Shown: piece after piece, positions 7,425 through 16,954 of the stretch
Position numbering within the stretch: the stretch's first letter is position 1
Layout: every line of letters starts with the position of its first letter
Notes under the pieces: model-generated
Databases searched by the model: none
Told to the model about the DNA's origin: nothing
What the model saw: only the letters and a program-made list of their open reading frames with translations
Source of the DNA: an uncultured Verrucomicrobiales bacterium
GTDB taxonomy: Bacteria; Verrucomicrobiota; Verrucomicrobiia; Verrucomicrobiales; Akkermansiaceae
Direction of reading: 5' to 3'
Assembly: GCA_937928735.1 (NCBI GenBank)
Contig: CALFVF010000001.1
Location: forward strand, 124,001-188,000
DNA: 64,000 bases
Position numbers and translations under genes: made by a program

Positions 7425-8246
7425 TCACCCTACGATAGAGGTAAGTAGGGTCCAGAGCTTACGAGGCTTGGAGAGCGAATAGCGCTGGTGAAAGACCTGG
7501 AAGTTATCGGCTTTCATTTTTAAGAGAATGGCGTGGTAGATCTTGCGCATTGCTTCCGCGGCCTTGAGTGCGTGTTTATCCTGTTCAGGGATAGCGGCGA
7601 TTGCCTCTTCATAGAAGTGCTCAGCTCGCTCTGCGTGGTAATTCATCATCGCGACAAATCTGCCGTCGTGCACTTTCCCTACGAGATCGCGCTCGGAGTA
7701 CTGGAAGCGTGCCATATCATTGATAGGGAGATAGATTCTCACACCTTCTTCGAGGTCTTCACCGACATCACGTAGGATATTGGTGAGCTGGAGTGCGTGG
7801 CCGAGTTTGATCGCATACTGAGTCGAGTCAGGGTGTGTGCAGCCAAAAATTTTAATCGAGATGAGGCCCACGCAGCAGGCGACTTTATAAGTATAAGTCT
7901 GGAGTTCTTCCCATGATCCGAAGCGCTGAGGGTAGAGATCACTTTCACAGCCTTCGATCAGGTCGATGAAGGGTTGGTTAGGTATCTCGTAGTGATCTCT
8001 GATCTGGAGGATGCCAGACTCGATTTCATTCGGGGAGGTGAAGCCTTTGAGGAAACCGTCTTTCCAGTGCTGGAGCTGCGTTTGTTTTTTCTCTGCGGGC
8101 GTGTCAGGGCAGTCTGCGATGTCATCAATGATTCGGCAGAAGGCATAAAAGGTCACCATGTCAGCACGCCTAGTCTTCGGAAGACAGGTGAGGGCGATAG
8201 CAAGATTGGACTTTGCTTTTTTTGTGATTTCCTCAGCAGAAGCCAT
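7425..8246 (-). CDS. squalene/phytoene synthase family protein (HpnD-like)
   Basis: Members condense two prenyl diphosphates head-to-head. HpnC/HpnD types make squalene via presqualene diphosphate, and CrtB makes phytoene. The 273-residue product has the first Asp-rich motif DDIAD (41-45) and the second, D160-V-G-E-D164, within 'NILRDVGED', both needed to bind Mg2+-diphosphate. Length fits HpnC/HpnD/CrtB (about 270-300). Which product is made cannot be told from sequence; squalene is attractive because Rubritalea species accumulate it. It lies 11 bases after lepB on the same strand and is probably co-transcribed with it. No other hopanoid or carotenoid gene is nearby. Confidence 0.88.
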   Translation of the reverse strand: MASAEEITKKAKSNLAIALTCLPKTRRADMVTFYAFCRIIDDIADCPDTPAEKKQTQLQHWKDGFLKGFTSPNEIESGILQIRDHYEIPNQPFIDLIEGCESDLYPQRFGSWEELQTYTYKVACCVGLISIKIFGCTHPDSTQYAIKLGHALQLTNILRDVGEDLEEGVRIYLPINDMARFQYSERDLVGKVHDGRFVAMMNYHAERAEHFYEEAIAAIPEQDKHALKAAEAMRKIYHAILLKMKADNFQVFHQRYSLSKPRKLWTLLTSIVG

Positions 8247-8257
8247 AGTGACTGGGG

Positions 8258-9583
8258 CTAATTAATGAATCCCCAGTGGCCTGTGTCGATCGGCCAGAGG
8301 GAGAAGAAGGCGGGCCCGACAAGGTTATCTTCTTTGACAGTTCCCCAGTCACGAGAATCTGAGCTATTGCGACTATTATCACCTAAGGCGTAGTACTCGC
8401 TAGTACCTGTGCCTGGACGGTCTGTGAGCGTCCTTGGGGCATTGACTGTCGGTAGTCTCGCTCCGTCGTTCGTGTAGCCGTGATAGCCATGCTCTTGAGA
8501 CATGATCATCTGGAATGTAGATTCTTTTGGGAGTTTATCATTAATATAGATGTGAGGAGGGTCGACATAAATGGTGTCTCCGGGTACGGCTCCTAGGCGC
8601 TTGATGTAGTGAGAGCCAGCTTCTTGTTCCTTGTTTTTACTCACACCGTGGATGCCGGCGATGTTTTGAGTATCGAAGACAAAGACTTCGCCACGCTTTG
8701 GTTTTCTAAAGTGGTAGGAGAATTTATCGACAAGAACTAAGTCGCCTGTCTTTGTACTACCTTGGGCAAGTATTTGATCTTTTTTGATACGCACGGGGCC
8801 ATTGTATGGAGAAAAGCTCTTCTTATCGCCGAATCTGTAGAGTCTTCCAAATTTTGCCTCATTTCGGCTAGTTTGGTGAATGCCGATTCCTGAGGGGAGT
8901 TTGAGATTATTCTCTAGTCCCATGCCTTTGAGAGAAGAGATGGAACCGGCGACACTAATGGGTTCACTATTTTTGAATAGGATCTTAGTGCGTGTGAAGA
9001 AGTGGAGGGACTGGACTTGCTTAAAGCCGATGATTTCATCATCCACTGGTGAGATGACTTGGTGGTGGCTTTTCCCGCCAGCAATTGTATCCCATGTGCG
9101 ACGAAAGAGATTTGGCTTCTGATAGGAGGTGTCGTAGCTAGCTTCTCCAACGATACCGTTGAGCGTGGGCTGCATCGAGCCTGTAGGAATGCGGAAGGGC
9201 TGGAGATAATAGGTGCGGAGCCCTACAGCGATGACGATGGCGACAAAGAAGACTTCGACATTCTCAGCCAAAGCGGAAGGTTTGCGGTATTTAGGAAATG
9301 CTTTTTCGCAAGTAGATCCTAACATTTCACTCGCTTCTCGAGCTGCATTTTCATCCTTATTTTTAATGCTGTCTCGTAAATCTTTTCGACGAGACTGGAT
9401 CTCATCAATGCGATCAGGTTCAATAAGATCGCGCTTGTAATGAAGGAATTTTTGAGCGGCTTTATCGAGAAGCTCTGCCTCTTTTTTCCACTTGGGTGTC
9501 AGAAATAGCATATCAATGTCTGGATTGGTTTCAACATGTGCCAGCAAGCTCGCCTTGGCTAGGCAAAAAACGCTTGATTCCAT
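8258..9583 (-). CDS. lepB: signal peptidase I with an enlarged catalytic domain
   Basis: Inner-membrane serine protease that removes Sec/Tat signal peptides. From the longest start the product is 441 residues. It has a charged helical N-terminal region (about 30-100), one membrane helix (109-125), the catalytic Ser S136 in 'PTGSMQPTL', the catalytic Lys K287 in 'LVLVDKFSYHF', and the late box 'GDNSRNSSDSRDWG'. Ser and Lys are 151 residues apart, against 55 in E. coli LepB, so about 95 extra residues lie between them. An ATG at 9511 would remove 24 residues and gives a more natural N-terminus ('MLFLTPKWKKEAE'); neither start has a Shine-Dalgarno motif. It is divergent from clpB. Confidence 0.92.
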   Translation of the reverse strand: MESSVFCLAKASLLAHVETNPDIDMLFLTPKWKKEAELLDKAAQKFLHYKRDLIEPDRIDEIQSRRKDLRDSIKNKDENAAREASEMLGSTCEKAFPKYRKPSALAENVEVFFVAIVIAVGLRTYYLQPFRIPTGSMQPTLNGIVGEASYDTSYQKPNLFRRTWDTIAGGKSHHQVISPVDDEIIGFKQVQSLHFFTRTKILFKNSEPISVAGSISSLKGMGLENNLKLPSGIGIHQTSRNEAKFGRLYRFGDKKSFSPYNGPVRIKKDQILAQGSTKTGDLVLVDKFSYHFRKPKRGEVFVFDTQNIAGIHGVSKNKEQEAGSHYIKRLGAVPGDTIYVDPPHIYINDKLPKESTFQMIMSQEHGYHGYTNDGARLPTVNAPRTLTDRPGTGTSEYYALGDNSRNSSDSRDWGTVKEDNLVGPAFFSLWPIDTGHWGFIN

Positions 9584-9710
9584 GCTTAGAAGGGTGTCGC
9601 GAGATATTTCAAGAGGGAGATAAAATAGCTCATAGTAAAAAAATGAACAAAATTATTTGGTGTCATCTTTTATCTATGATACAAGGTGTTCAACAACACA
9701 ATCAAACCGT

Positions 9711-12287
9711 ATGGGATTAGATAAATTGACAAATAAATTTCGAGAAGCTCTGCAAGCTGCGGCCTCACTGGCAGGCCGCTCAGGGCACAGTGAGGTGAAG
9801 AGTACACATGTGCTCTGGGAACTACTGGAGCAGGAAGGGGGAATTACACTACCGATTCTCAGCCACGCTGGTGTGGATCAAGCTACTTTAAGGACACAAT
9901 TAGCGAGTCAGCTTGCTGAACTGCCAACAGTGAAGGGGGCGACTGGCCAGCCGCAGTTGAGCTATGGCCTCCGCAGCACCTTAGACGCAGCTGATGCAGC
10001 GCGTCAGAAGCGCCAGGATGAATTCCTCAGTGTGGAGCACTTTTTAGAAGGAGCACTGCAGTCGCAGAGTCCCGCTGGGAAGTTACTCACGGCCTCCGGT
10101 GTGAGTGAGGAAGCTTTCCAAGAAGCACTGAGGGCTGTGCGTGGCAATCAGCGCGTGGTGGATGAAGATCCAGAGGGTAAGTATCAGACACTAGAGAAGT
10201 ACGGGACAGATCTCACAGCGAGAGCTGCTGAGGGGAAAATTGATCCAGTCATTGGTCGAGATGATGAGATTCGCCGTGTCATGCAGGTGCTCAGCCGTCG
10301 TACAAAAAACAATCCTGTTCTCATTGGTGAACCTGGTGTGGGTAAAACCGCCATTGTCGAGGGACTTGCGAGGCGAATTGTCAGCGGTGATGTTCCAGAT
10401 TCGATGAAGGGGAAACGAGTCGTTACACTCGATATAGGCAGCATGGTGGCTGGGGCGAAGTATAGGGGCGAATTTGAAGATCGGCTGAAGGCCTTTCTGA
10501 AAGAAGTCACAGACTCTGATGGTCAGATTATTTTGTTCATTGATGAGCTACACACCATAGTGGGTGCGGGAGCGACAGAAGGGGCGATGGATGCTTCTAA
10601 TTTATTAAAACCTCAGCTAGCACGTGGCGAGCTGCATACAATTGGTGCGACCACTCTGGATGAATACCGAAAGTACATAGAGAAAGACGCGGCTCTAGAG
10701 AGAAGATTTCAGCCTGTGAATGTGGGTGAGCCTTCTGTGGAGGACACTGTGGCGATACTGCGTGGTCTCAAGGAGCGCTATGAAGTGCACCATGGTGTGC
10801 GAATTACTGACAGTGCCATAGTCGCTGCCGCTTCACTAAGTGATCGCTATATCTCGGAGCGTTTTCTCCCCGATAAGGCGGTTGACCTTGTTGATGAGGC
10901 GGCCTCACGTCTGAAAATTGAGCTCGATAGTGTGCCCACAGAGATTGATCAAATAGATCGCCAAGTACTACAGCTCGAGATGGAGCGCCAAGCTCTGGAG
11001 AAAGAATCCGATGCTGCGAGTCAAGAGCGCTTAGCGAAAGTGAAAGAAGAAATGGCGAATCTCAAAGAGTCATCTTCTGGTCTGATGGCGCAGTGGCGCA
11101 ATGAAAAAGAGGTGATTGATCAAGTCAATGAGCTGCAAGAAAAGTTAGATCAGCTAAAGACTGAGGTCGAGCAAGCACAGCGGATAGGTGACCTGAATCG
11201 CGCCTCAGAAATCACCTATGGAGATCTCCCAGCAACTCAAAAAGAACTCGAAAACGCGCAAGCTCTCCTCGCTGAGTTACAAGCGCAAGGGCGGATTCTC
11301 ACAGAAGAAGTGACGGAGGAAGATATCGCAGAAGTCGTGGCCAGTTGGACAGGGATCCCGATGAGTCGGCTGCAAGAAGGAGAGCGCGCGAAACTCGTCA
11401 AAATGGAAAAACGTCTCGCACAGCGAGTCATCGGGCAGAAAGAAGCACTCAGTGCTGTATCTCATGCAGTGCGGCGAGCCAGAGCTGGTCTGCAAGATGA
11501 GAATAGGCCGATTGGGTCATTTCTATTCCTAGGGCCTACTGGTGTGGGTAAGACAGAGCTCTCAAAAGCACTCGCTGAGTTCTTATTTGATGATGAGAGC
11601 GCTATGGTGCGTATCGACATGTCTGAGTACATGGAGAAGCATGCCGTGTCGCGCCTGATTGGCGCACCTCCGGGCTATGTTGGCTATGAAGAGGGAGGCC
11701 AGCTTAGTGAACATGTTCGTCGAAAGCCCTATTCAGTAGTTCTCTTTGATGAGGTGGAGAAAGCTCACCCAGATGTCTTTAACGTTCTCCTGCAAGTGTT
11801 AGATGATGGTCGAGTCACAGACGGTCAGGGGCGAACTGTGGATTTTCGCAACACGGTGCTTATTATGACATCTAACATTGGGAGTCAGGCGATTGCCCAA
11901 GAAGGGAATCGTGAGCAGAGAGAAGCCCAAGTGCAGAGTGCGCTCAAAGAGTACTTTAGGCCTGAATTTCTGAATCGGGTGGATGAGGTGATTCAGTTTG
12001 AGCGTCTAGGGCGTGAAGATATTGGTGAAATTGTTAAGTTACAGCTGCTGAGAGTGCAGAAGAGACTGAGAGATCAAGATCTCGGAATCGAGTTCACAGA
12101 AGCTGCAAAGCAATATCTAGCAGACCAAGGTTATGATCCTGTCTATGGAGCACGACCACTGAAGCGAGCGATTCAGAAGCATGTGCTCGACCCGCTGAGT
12201 CTGTCATTATTAGATGGCGATTACATAGCAGGAGATCAGATGACAGCTGACGAGAAAGACGGGGTGATCGTGTTTGAGAAATCATAA
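9711..12287 (+). CDS. clpB: ATP-dependent disaggregase ClpB
   Basis: Hexameric AAA+ chaperone that, with DnaK, extracts polypeptides from aggregates. The ATG at 9711 gives 858 residues, matching the usual ClpB length of about 857; an upstream in-frame start at 9657 would add 18 residues that do not match. Order: N-terminal Clp-N repeats (1-145), AAA1 with Walker A '[13 protein letters not shown]' (about 205), the coiled-coil middle domain (about 405-520) that separates ClpB from ClpA/ClpC, AAA2 with '[14 protein letters not shown]' (about 605), and a D2-small domain. No CIRCE-type operator was seen in the 127 bases shared with the divergent lepB. Confidence 0.97.
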   Translation: MGLDKLTNKFREALQAAASLAGRSGHSEVKSTHVLWELLEQEGGITLPILSHAGVDQATLRTQLASQLAELPTVKGATGQPQLSYGLRSTLDAADAARQKRQDEFLSVEHFLEGALQSQSPAGKLLTASGVSEEAFQEALRAVRGNQRVVDEDPEGKYQTLEKYGTDLTARAAEGKIDPVIGRDDEIRRVMQVLSRRTKNNPVLIGEPGVGKTAIVEGLARRIVSGDVPDSMKGKRVVTLDIGSMVAGAKYRGEFEDRLKAFLKEVTDSDGQIILFIDELHTIVGAGATEGAMDASNLLKPQLARGELHTIGATTLDEYRKYIEKDAALERRFQPVNVGEPSVEDTVAILRGLKERYEVHHGVRITDSAIVAAASLSDRYISERFLPDKAVDLVDEAASRLKIELDSVPTEIDQIDRQVLQLEMERQALEKESDAASQERLAKVKEEMANLKESSSGLMAQWRNEKEVIDQVNELQEKLDQLKTEVEQAQRIGDLNRASEITYGDLPATQKELENAQALLAELQAQGRILTEEVTEEDIAEVVASWTGIPMSRLQEGERAKLVKMEKRLAQRVIGQKEALSAVSHAVRRARAGLQDENRPIGSFLFLGPTGVGKTELSKALAEFLFDDESAMVRIDMSEYMEKHAVSRLIGAPPGYVGYEEGGQLSEHVRRKPYSVVLFDEVEKAHPDVFNVLLQVLDDGRVTDGQGRTVDFRNTVLIMTSNIGSQAIAQEGNREQREAQVQSALKEYFRPEFLNRVDEVIQFERLGREDIGEIVKLQLLRVQKRLRDQDLGIEFTEAAKQYLADQGYDPVYGARPLKRAIQKHVLDPLSLSLLDGDYIAGDQMTADEKDGVIVFEKS

Positions 12288-12301
12288 CTCTGAAGTAGAC
12301 A

Positions 12302-13093
12302 TTAGTGGTGCCCAATAAGATCGATGAGTCGATGGAGATCCTTGATAATCGCATCAGGCTGCGCGTTGAGTGAGAGCCCTTCGCGCAGCCTCAGTGAGCG
12401 AGCATCTCCTGCAAATAAGCAGGTTCGCATACCCAGAGCGTGGGCTGGCGCTATATCATTGCGCATGTCATTGCCGACATAGAGTACCTTGTGGGCTGGG
12501 AGCTGAGACTGAGAGAGAAATTCTTGAAACAGAAAGGGATCGGGCTTAGCTCGTAAGTGCTGGTAAGAGTAAATCTCTGTTGAGAAACCTAGTTGATGAG
12601 AGTTCTTGCCAAGGTGTCTTTGGAAGAGATCGTGTGTGTAGAACTGAGCATTGGAAATAATGCCTAACAGTATTCCTCTAGAACGTAGAGTACGAATCGT
12701 TTCAAGAGATCGGGGCATGGCAGCTGTGGGGTGAACACTGGCTTCATAGGCGCGAATGATTTGTGCGATCTGTGCTCTGGATCTAGAGATCTGGAGTGGT
12801 GAGAGAAGCTGCTGCCAAATAGAAATAATATCGACCTCAGGGACTGGATGGCCTAGTTCTTTGAGGCGACTATGCTCACGTGTGATGAGTACGTGTTTTT
12901 CTTCTTCGAGCTGAAAGGATATAGGCTCGTGCAATATCTGACTGAGATCAAAGTGATTGGGTGGAGCCTCATCAGGTGAGGAGAGTTCACCCGCAGCGGA
13001 TTGGAACAAGGTGCCGTAAAGATCAAAGCAAATACACTCGATACTTTCTAGAAGAGGGCGGTGTTCTGCAAGAGATGTTGGAATCGGCTGCAT
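12302..13093 (-). CDS. HAD-superfamily hydrolase
   Basis: Haloacid dehalogenase-fold phosphatase of 263 residues. The nucleophile motif is 'CFDLYGTLF' (DxYGT), motif II is 'GIISNAQF', and motif III/IV is the 'KPDPFLF' lysine followed by 'VLYVGNDMRNDIAPA', which carries the Mg2+ acidic pair. A helical cap of about 120 residues lies between motifs I and II, so it is a C1-cap type. The substrate cannot be predicted. It is the last gene of a minus-strand run (helicase, ruvC, glycosyltransferase, this gene) and is convergent with clpB, 14 bases away. Confidence 0.85.
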   Translation of the reverse strand: MQPIPTSLAEHRPLLESIECICFDLYGTLFQSAAGELSSPDEAPPNHFDLSQILHEPISFQLEEEKHVLITREHSRLKELGHPVPEVDIISIWQQLLSPLQISRSRAQIAQIIRAYEASVHPTAAMPRSLETIRTLRSRGILLGIISNAQFYTHDLFQRHLGKNSHQLGFSTEIYSYQHLRAKPDPFLFQEFLSQSQLPAHKVLYVGNDMRNDIAPAHALGMRTCLFAGDARSLRLREGLSLNAQPDAIIKDLHRLIDLIGHH

Positions 13094-13107
13094 GGATGCG
13101 GGGTTTG

Positions 13108-14628
13108 TTAGATAAGGTCTTGTGGAGAGCTATGTAAGACGCGGAAGTGCTCAGGGGCTAACTTGTGGGGTAGGAGGTCTCGATAGCTGCGCCATTCTGG
13201 AGGACTGGCTTGTGTACCGAGTAGTGCGTGGTAGATCTCTATGAGCTGATTCGCGTGTTCTTGTGGGCTCCATGCTTTGATTTGTTCGACCTTGGGAGAG
13301 GGTAAGCAAAGAGCAGAAGCTATCCATTCTGCGAAGGGGACAGGAGGTTGATTATTTTTGTTAGAAAGAGCGAGGATGTGGTCGCGGTCTTGGGGATGCT
13401 CTGTGATGTGTCGAATCACGATTTCTTGGAAGTTCTCTGGAAGCTGGGCGAAGTCGTAGTGATCTGGGTGGGCAGGATGAGAGCTGATGTGTTCCCAGAG
13501 TGTATGTGGTGATTGCTTATCGAGTGGTTGTTGGTAGAGAGTGAGGGTTCTCTGCCACTGGGTGAGTAGGGTGGTTTTGAGCTGTTCTTGATCCAGCCAA
13601 GATTTAGGGATGAGCAGAGCTTGGTAGAGATTGTTCTCGTGGATATCTGGGAAGTCTTGGGTGATTTCTGCTAGATTTCTGCCAAGCATAGGAATCTGAT
13701 GTCCTATAGGCTCAAGAAACGCGAGGCCAAAGCCCTCAGCAACTGAGGTGGAGAGAATGTGAGTTGAGTGTGCTAGCCATGTGGAATAATCGCTAGTAAG
13801 CTGGTTGTTCTGATTCTCGTTCTCTCCTGTTAGATTGGTGTTTGCTAGTTCATCGGGGGTGATGCGATCTACCACGGCGAACTCTATAGGGAGGTCTAGT
13901 TGCTTACTGAGTGCGATCCATTTCTCATACTGGGGGATCCACTCTGGGTTACGAGGAGCGAGGGTGACAGCGATACTGTGACCTGTGAGAGCTGTCATGA
14001 GAACTGCTTCACCGAGGTTTTTACGGCGAATACCGCGAACAGGGTAGAGGAGTAATGGGCGGCTTTGGGCAGTTCTCTCTATGGGTTTTCTCTGGGTGGG
14101 CTGTATCTCGATGGGTGGGGGGAGTACTGAGGCATTCGTGATATTCGCCGCTTTGAGGTGCTGAGCGTCACGGTTGTTGAGTGTGGCGTAGTGAATCTGA
14201 GGAGCTACTGGATAGGTCTCTAGCTGGAGGTTAGTCAGATTCTGAGGTCTGCCGTCTTCTGCAAAATCGTGGGTTTGTAATAAGAGAGGGGTGAGGGAGT
14301 CAGCTATTTGTCTCAGTAACTCGGGGAATGCAGCGTTTTTTCCTAAAGTCGGGTTATGGATATGCCAGAGATTCGGTGGTGCTCCGAGGGCTGAAGTGGC
14401 GGTCTCTAAGCAGATTTGATAGAGTTTCTCATTCGTCTCTGTGCTGTAGTCGAGGGCGTCGATCCTTCTGGTGGCGGTACTCTCGAGTTGGCTAGAGTTC
14501 TGAGTTCCATGCAGAATGACGTGAGAAATACCGAGGCTTGTAAGAATCCTAGATTGGGCTTCTAGAATGCGAGTCACGCCACTTGGTCGAAGGTGGTAGT
14601 GAATGAGGACGATGCGGGGCTGTTCCAA
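13108..14628 (-). CDS. glycosyltransferase, GT-B (family 4-like)
   Basis: A 506-residue protein with a GT-B look. The N-terminus 'IVLIHYHLRPSGVTRI' is the donor/acceptor entry loop of group 1 glycosyltransferases. The middle has 'LLYPVRGIRRKNL', and 'STSVAEGFGLAFLEPIGHQIPMLG' (about 288-312) matches the E-x7-E nucleotide-sugar region. About 150 extra C-terminal residues follow, with no recognised domain. The sugar and acceptor are unknown. It is 18 bases after ruvC and 14 bases before the HAD gene on the same strand, so these three are likely one transcript; a role with the HAD phosphatase in sugar metabolism is possible. Confidence 0.75.
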   Translation of the reverse strand: MEQPRIVLIHYHLRPSGVTRILEAQSRILTSLGISHVILHGTQNSSQLESTATRRIDALDYSTETNEKLYQICLETATSALGAPPNLWHIHNPTLGKNAAFPELLRQIADSLTPLLLQTHDFAEDGRPQNLTNLQLETYPVAPQIHYATLNNRDAQHLKAANITNASVLPPPIEIQPTQRKPIERTAQSRPLLLYPVRGIRRKNLGEAVLMTALTGHSIAVTLAPRNPEWIPQYEKWIALSKQLDLPIEFAVVDRITPDELANTNLTGENENQNNQLTSDYSTWLAHSTHILSTSVAEGFGLAFLEPIGHQIPMLGRNLAEITQDFPDIHENNLYQALLIPKSWLDQEQLKTTLLTQWQRTLTLYQQPLDKQSPHTLWEHISSHPAHPDHYDFAQLPENFQEIVIRHITEHPQDRDHILALSNKNNQPPVPFAEWIASALCLPSPKVEQIKAWSPQEHANQLIEIYHALLGTQASPPEWRSYRDLLPHKLAPEHFRVLHSSPQDLI

Positions 14629-14646
14629 GGTGAAATGGGATAGCGA

Positions 14647-15150
14647 TCAAACTTGTTTCCGATCCAGCAGGTGAGCTTTGAGCGGATCAGCACTGGCGAT
14701 GTGTGCGAGACCTATGGCTAGTGCGTCAGCAGCATCATGCGGTGGTGTTTCCTTCAGACTGAGGAGGGCGCGCACCATAAAGGCAACTTGAGCCTTATCG
14801 GCATTACCTTTTCCAACAACAGCCTTTTTCGCTTTTTTAGGGGCGTATTCATAGACCTCTAGGCCGTGATTGGCCGCAGCGATGAGAGTGGCAGCTCGTG
14901 CCGCGCCCATGCTGATGGCTGTGCGCGTGGACTGGACATAAATAATAGCCTCTACGGCAACGACATCGGGCTCCCAAGTGCGGATGAGGTTTCCGATACC
15001 TGTACAGACCGCGGCGAGGGCTCCAGACTGGGTGATTTTCTGTGGGATAGAAATGACGCCGTAGTCGAGTGCGCGCTGAGTCTGAGGGTCACCATCGAGT
15101 ACCGCAAAGCCGGTATTGCGAATCGCGGGATCTATGGCTAGTACTCTCAA
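14647..15150 (-). CDS. ruvC: Holliday junction endonuclease RuvC
   Basis: RuvC dimers cut Holliday junctions during recombinational repair, working with RuvAB. The 167-residue length is typical. All four catalytic acidic residues are present and near their E. coli positions: D7 in 'LAIDPAIRNTG', E67 in 'VVAVEAIIY', D139 and D142 in 'HDAADALAIGLAH'. ruvA and ruvB are not in the window. It lies 50 bases after the DEAD-box helicase gene and 18 bases before the glycosyltransferase gene. Confidence 0.95.
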   Translation of the reverse strand: MRVLAIDPAIRNTGFAVLDGDPQTQRALDYGVISIPQKITQSGALAAVCTGIGNLIRTWEPDVVAVEAIIYVQSTRTAISMGAARAATLIAAANHGLEVYEYAPKKAKKAVVGKGNADKAQVAFMVRALLSLKETPPHDAADALAIGLAHIASADPLKAHLLDRKQV

Positions 15151-15200
15151 TGTGGAGATGTTCTCAGGGTCAGGGCTCAGCTTCTAGCGCTCAGTGCCAT

Positions 15201-16397
15201 TTAGCGCCTGCGGCGGCGAGGTGGAGCTGGGCGCTTCTTGCGGATTGGCTTGGCTGGGGAATCATCCAGCAGGGCTGTGTAGGTGTATTGGAAACTCTCG
15301 AGTTTCTTGCGCTCGATTTTCTTATCAATAAACGTTTCCACAGCACTGGCGAAGTCCAGCTCATCCGCAGTCAGAATGGTAAAGGCATCACCTTCTGACT
15401 CGGCGCGGCCAGTACGGCCAATGCGGTGCACATAGTCCTCAGGGTTTTCGGGGACGCGGTAGTTAATCACATGTGAGACTCCAGAAATGTCGATGCCGCG
15501 CGCAGCGACGTCAGTCGCGACGAGGATGTTAAACTTCCCTTCTTTAAAGCCCTTGAGAGCTTCCATTCTGTCCTTCTGCTTAATGTCTGAGTGCATTGCC
15601 GTGACTTGGAATCCCTCGGATTTATTGAGCAAGGTGCAGACTGTGTCCGCCTCTTTGCGAGTGCGTGTGAAGATCATCGTGGACTGGAAGTCAGTGCCTT
15701 TGAGTAGACCAACGAGGAGCTCATCACGCTGAGTCATGGCGACTGGGTAGAAGGCGTGCTTTACGGTGGAAGCGACTGCTCTGCGAGCGATCTCTACAGA
15801 AGCTGGGTCAGTCAGGCAGAATTCCGCAAAGCTCGCGATAGCTGGCGGCATAGTGGCTGAGAAGAAGAGAGTCTGGCGCCCTTCCCAAGGAGAGAGGTTA
15901 ATGATCTTACGCACAGCGGGTAAGAATCCCATGTCGAGCATGCGATCCACCTCATCGAGAATAAGAATCTTCAGAGAGCCAAAGCGCATGGTGGCGCGGT
16001 AAAAGTGGTCAATCAGGCGTCCGGGGGTCGCGACCACGATGTCGGCCTTTTGGAGATCTTCGGTCTGCTGGCCATAGCCGACACCGCCGTATAGAAGTGC
16101 GACCTTACAGCCTGTGTGCTGACCGTATTGGCGGAATTGCTCAGCCACTTGGTCTGCGAGCTCGCGCGTGGGCTCTAGAACGAGAATTTGGGGCTTACCC
16201 AGTGGCTTTATGCGAGAGAGCGAAGGAAGGGCGAAGGCCGCAGTTTTCCCTGTTCCTGTCTGGGAAGCTCCGATGAGATCCTTGCCTTCGAGCACGATGG
16301 GAATAGCCTGGGCTTGGATAGGAGTCGGTTTTTCATATCCGGCCTCTGTGACGGCCTGAAGAATCGAGTCGGAAAGACCTAGTTCATTGAACAGCAT
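15201..16397 (-). CDS. DEAD-box ATP-dependent RNA helicase (RhlE-like)
   Basis: A 398-residue superfamily 2 helicase that unwinds short RNA duplexes, probably in ribosome assembly or RNA turnover. Motifs in order: Q motif 'YEKPTPIQAQAIP', motif I 'ASQTGTGKT', Ia 'PTRELADQ', Ib 'TPGRL', motif II 'LDEVDRMLDMGF', III 'SAT', IV 'IFTRT', V 'ARGIDI', VI 'HRIGRTGRA'. Motif II reads DEVD rather than DEAD; the catalytic D-E pair is kept. The C-terminus ends in a short Arg/Lys/Pro-rich tail that probably binds RNA, as in RhlE proteins. It is the first gene of the minus-strand run. Confidence 0.93.
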   Translation of the reverse strand: MLFNELGLSDSILQAVTEAGYEKPTPIQAQAIPIVLEGKDLIGASQTGTGKTAAFALPSLSRIKPLGKPQILVLEPTRELADQVAEQFRQYGQHTGCKVALLYGGVGYGQQTEDLQKADIVVATPGRLIDHFYRATMRFGSLKILILDEVDRMLDMGFLPAVRKIINLSPWEGRQTLFFSATMPPAIASFAEFCLTDPASVEIARRAVASTVKHAFYPVAMTQRDELLVGLLKGTDFQSTMIFTRTRKEADTVCTLLNKSEGFQVTAMHSDIKQKDRMEALKGFKEGKFNILVATDVAARGIDISGVSHVINYRVPENPEDYVHRIGRTGRAESEGDAFTILTADELDFASAVETFIDKKIERKKLESFQYTYTALLDDSPAKPIRKKRPAPPRRRRR

Positions 16398-16549
16398 GAG
16401 GTGGACTTATTCGGGATGGTTGTTGAAAGAAAGCAAAAAGCTCCAAATTGATCAGAAATCGTTGATACTGAGAGAAAATGTGATTCGTGCTTTCGTATAA
16501 ATCGATAATGGCTTGCTTTTCTGCGAGTATGCCCTATGCAGTGCCAAAG

Positions 16550-16708
16550 ATGAAACCAATTGTTTACACCCTATCGACATTGATCTGCCTGTTTGGAGTG
16601 ATTTCCTGTGAGCGTCACTCCTGGGAAGATGTAAAAGAGGTGAATCCAGAGAATGGGAAAGAAGAGGTGATTGTCGAAAAGGGCACAAAGCGTCTATTCG
16701 GTCATTAG
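16550..16708 (+). CDS. small putative lipoprotein
   Basis: A 52-residue product whose first 20 residues form a lipoprotein signal: basic start 'MKP', hydrophobic core and lipobox 'GVISC' with Cys at residue 19. After acylation only about 34 charged residues remain. The ATG at 16550 is preferred over upstream in-frame codons because it places the signal at the N-terminus. It has no recognised family. The next 246 bases (16709-16954) hold no supported gene: an ORF there overlaps both neighbours and has no protein-like features. Confidence 0.6.
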   Translation: MKPIVYTLSTLICLFGVISCERHSWEDVKEVNPENGKEEVIVEKGTKRLFGH

Positions 16709-16954
16709 GGTGTCTCTGCCAATCTCATTTCTAAAAATACCACCAGACTCCTCCATCTCTGCGTTGTCCACAATTCTCATGAATTTATGCAGGAGAGATT
16801 ATGTTTGCTCTGATCGCAAAAAACCTGACGGTACTTTTCAATCGAAAGCAGATTGCTGGAAGAACCCATTCAATGCATATTCAAATGAGTGGAAATTTCC
16901 CCGGAGTTTCCGATCTCTTAAAGTGGGATTGATTCTCTTGAAGTTTTCACGAAT

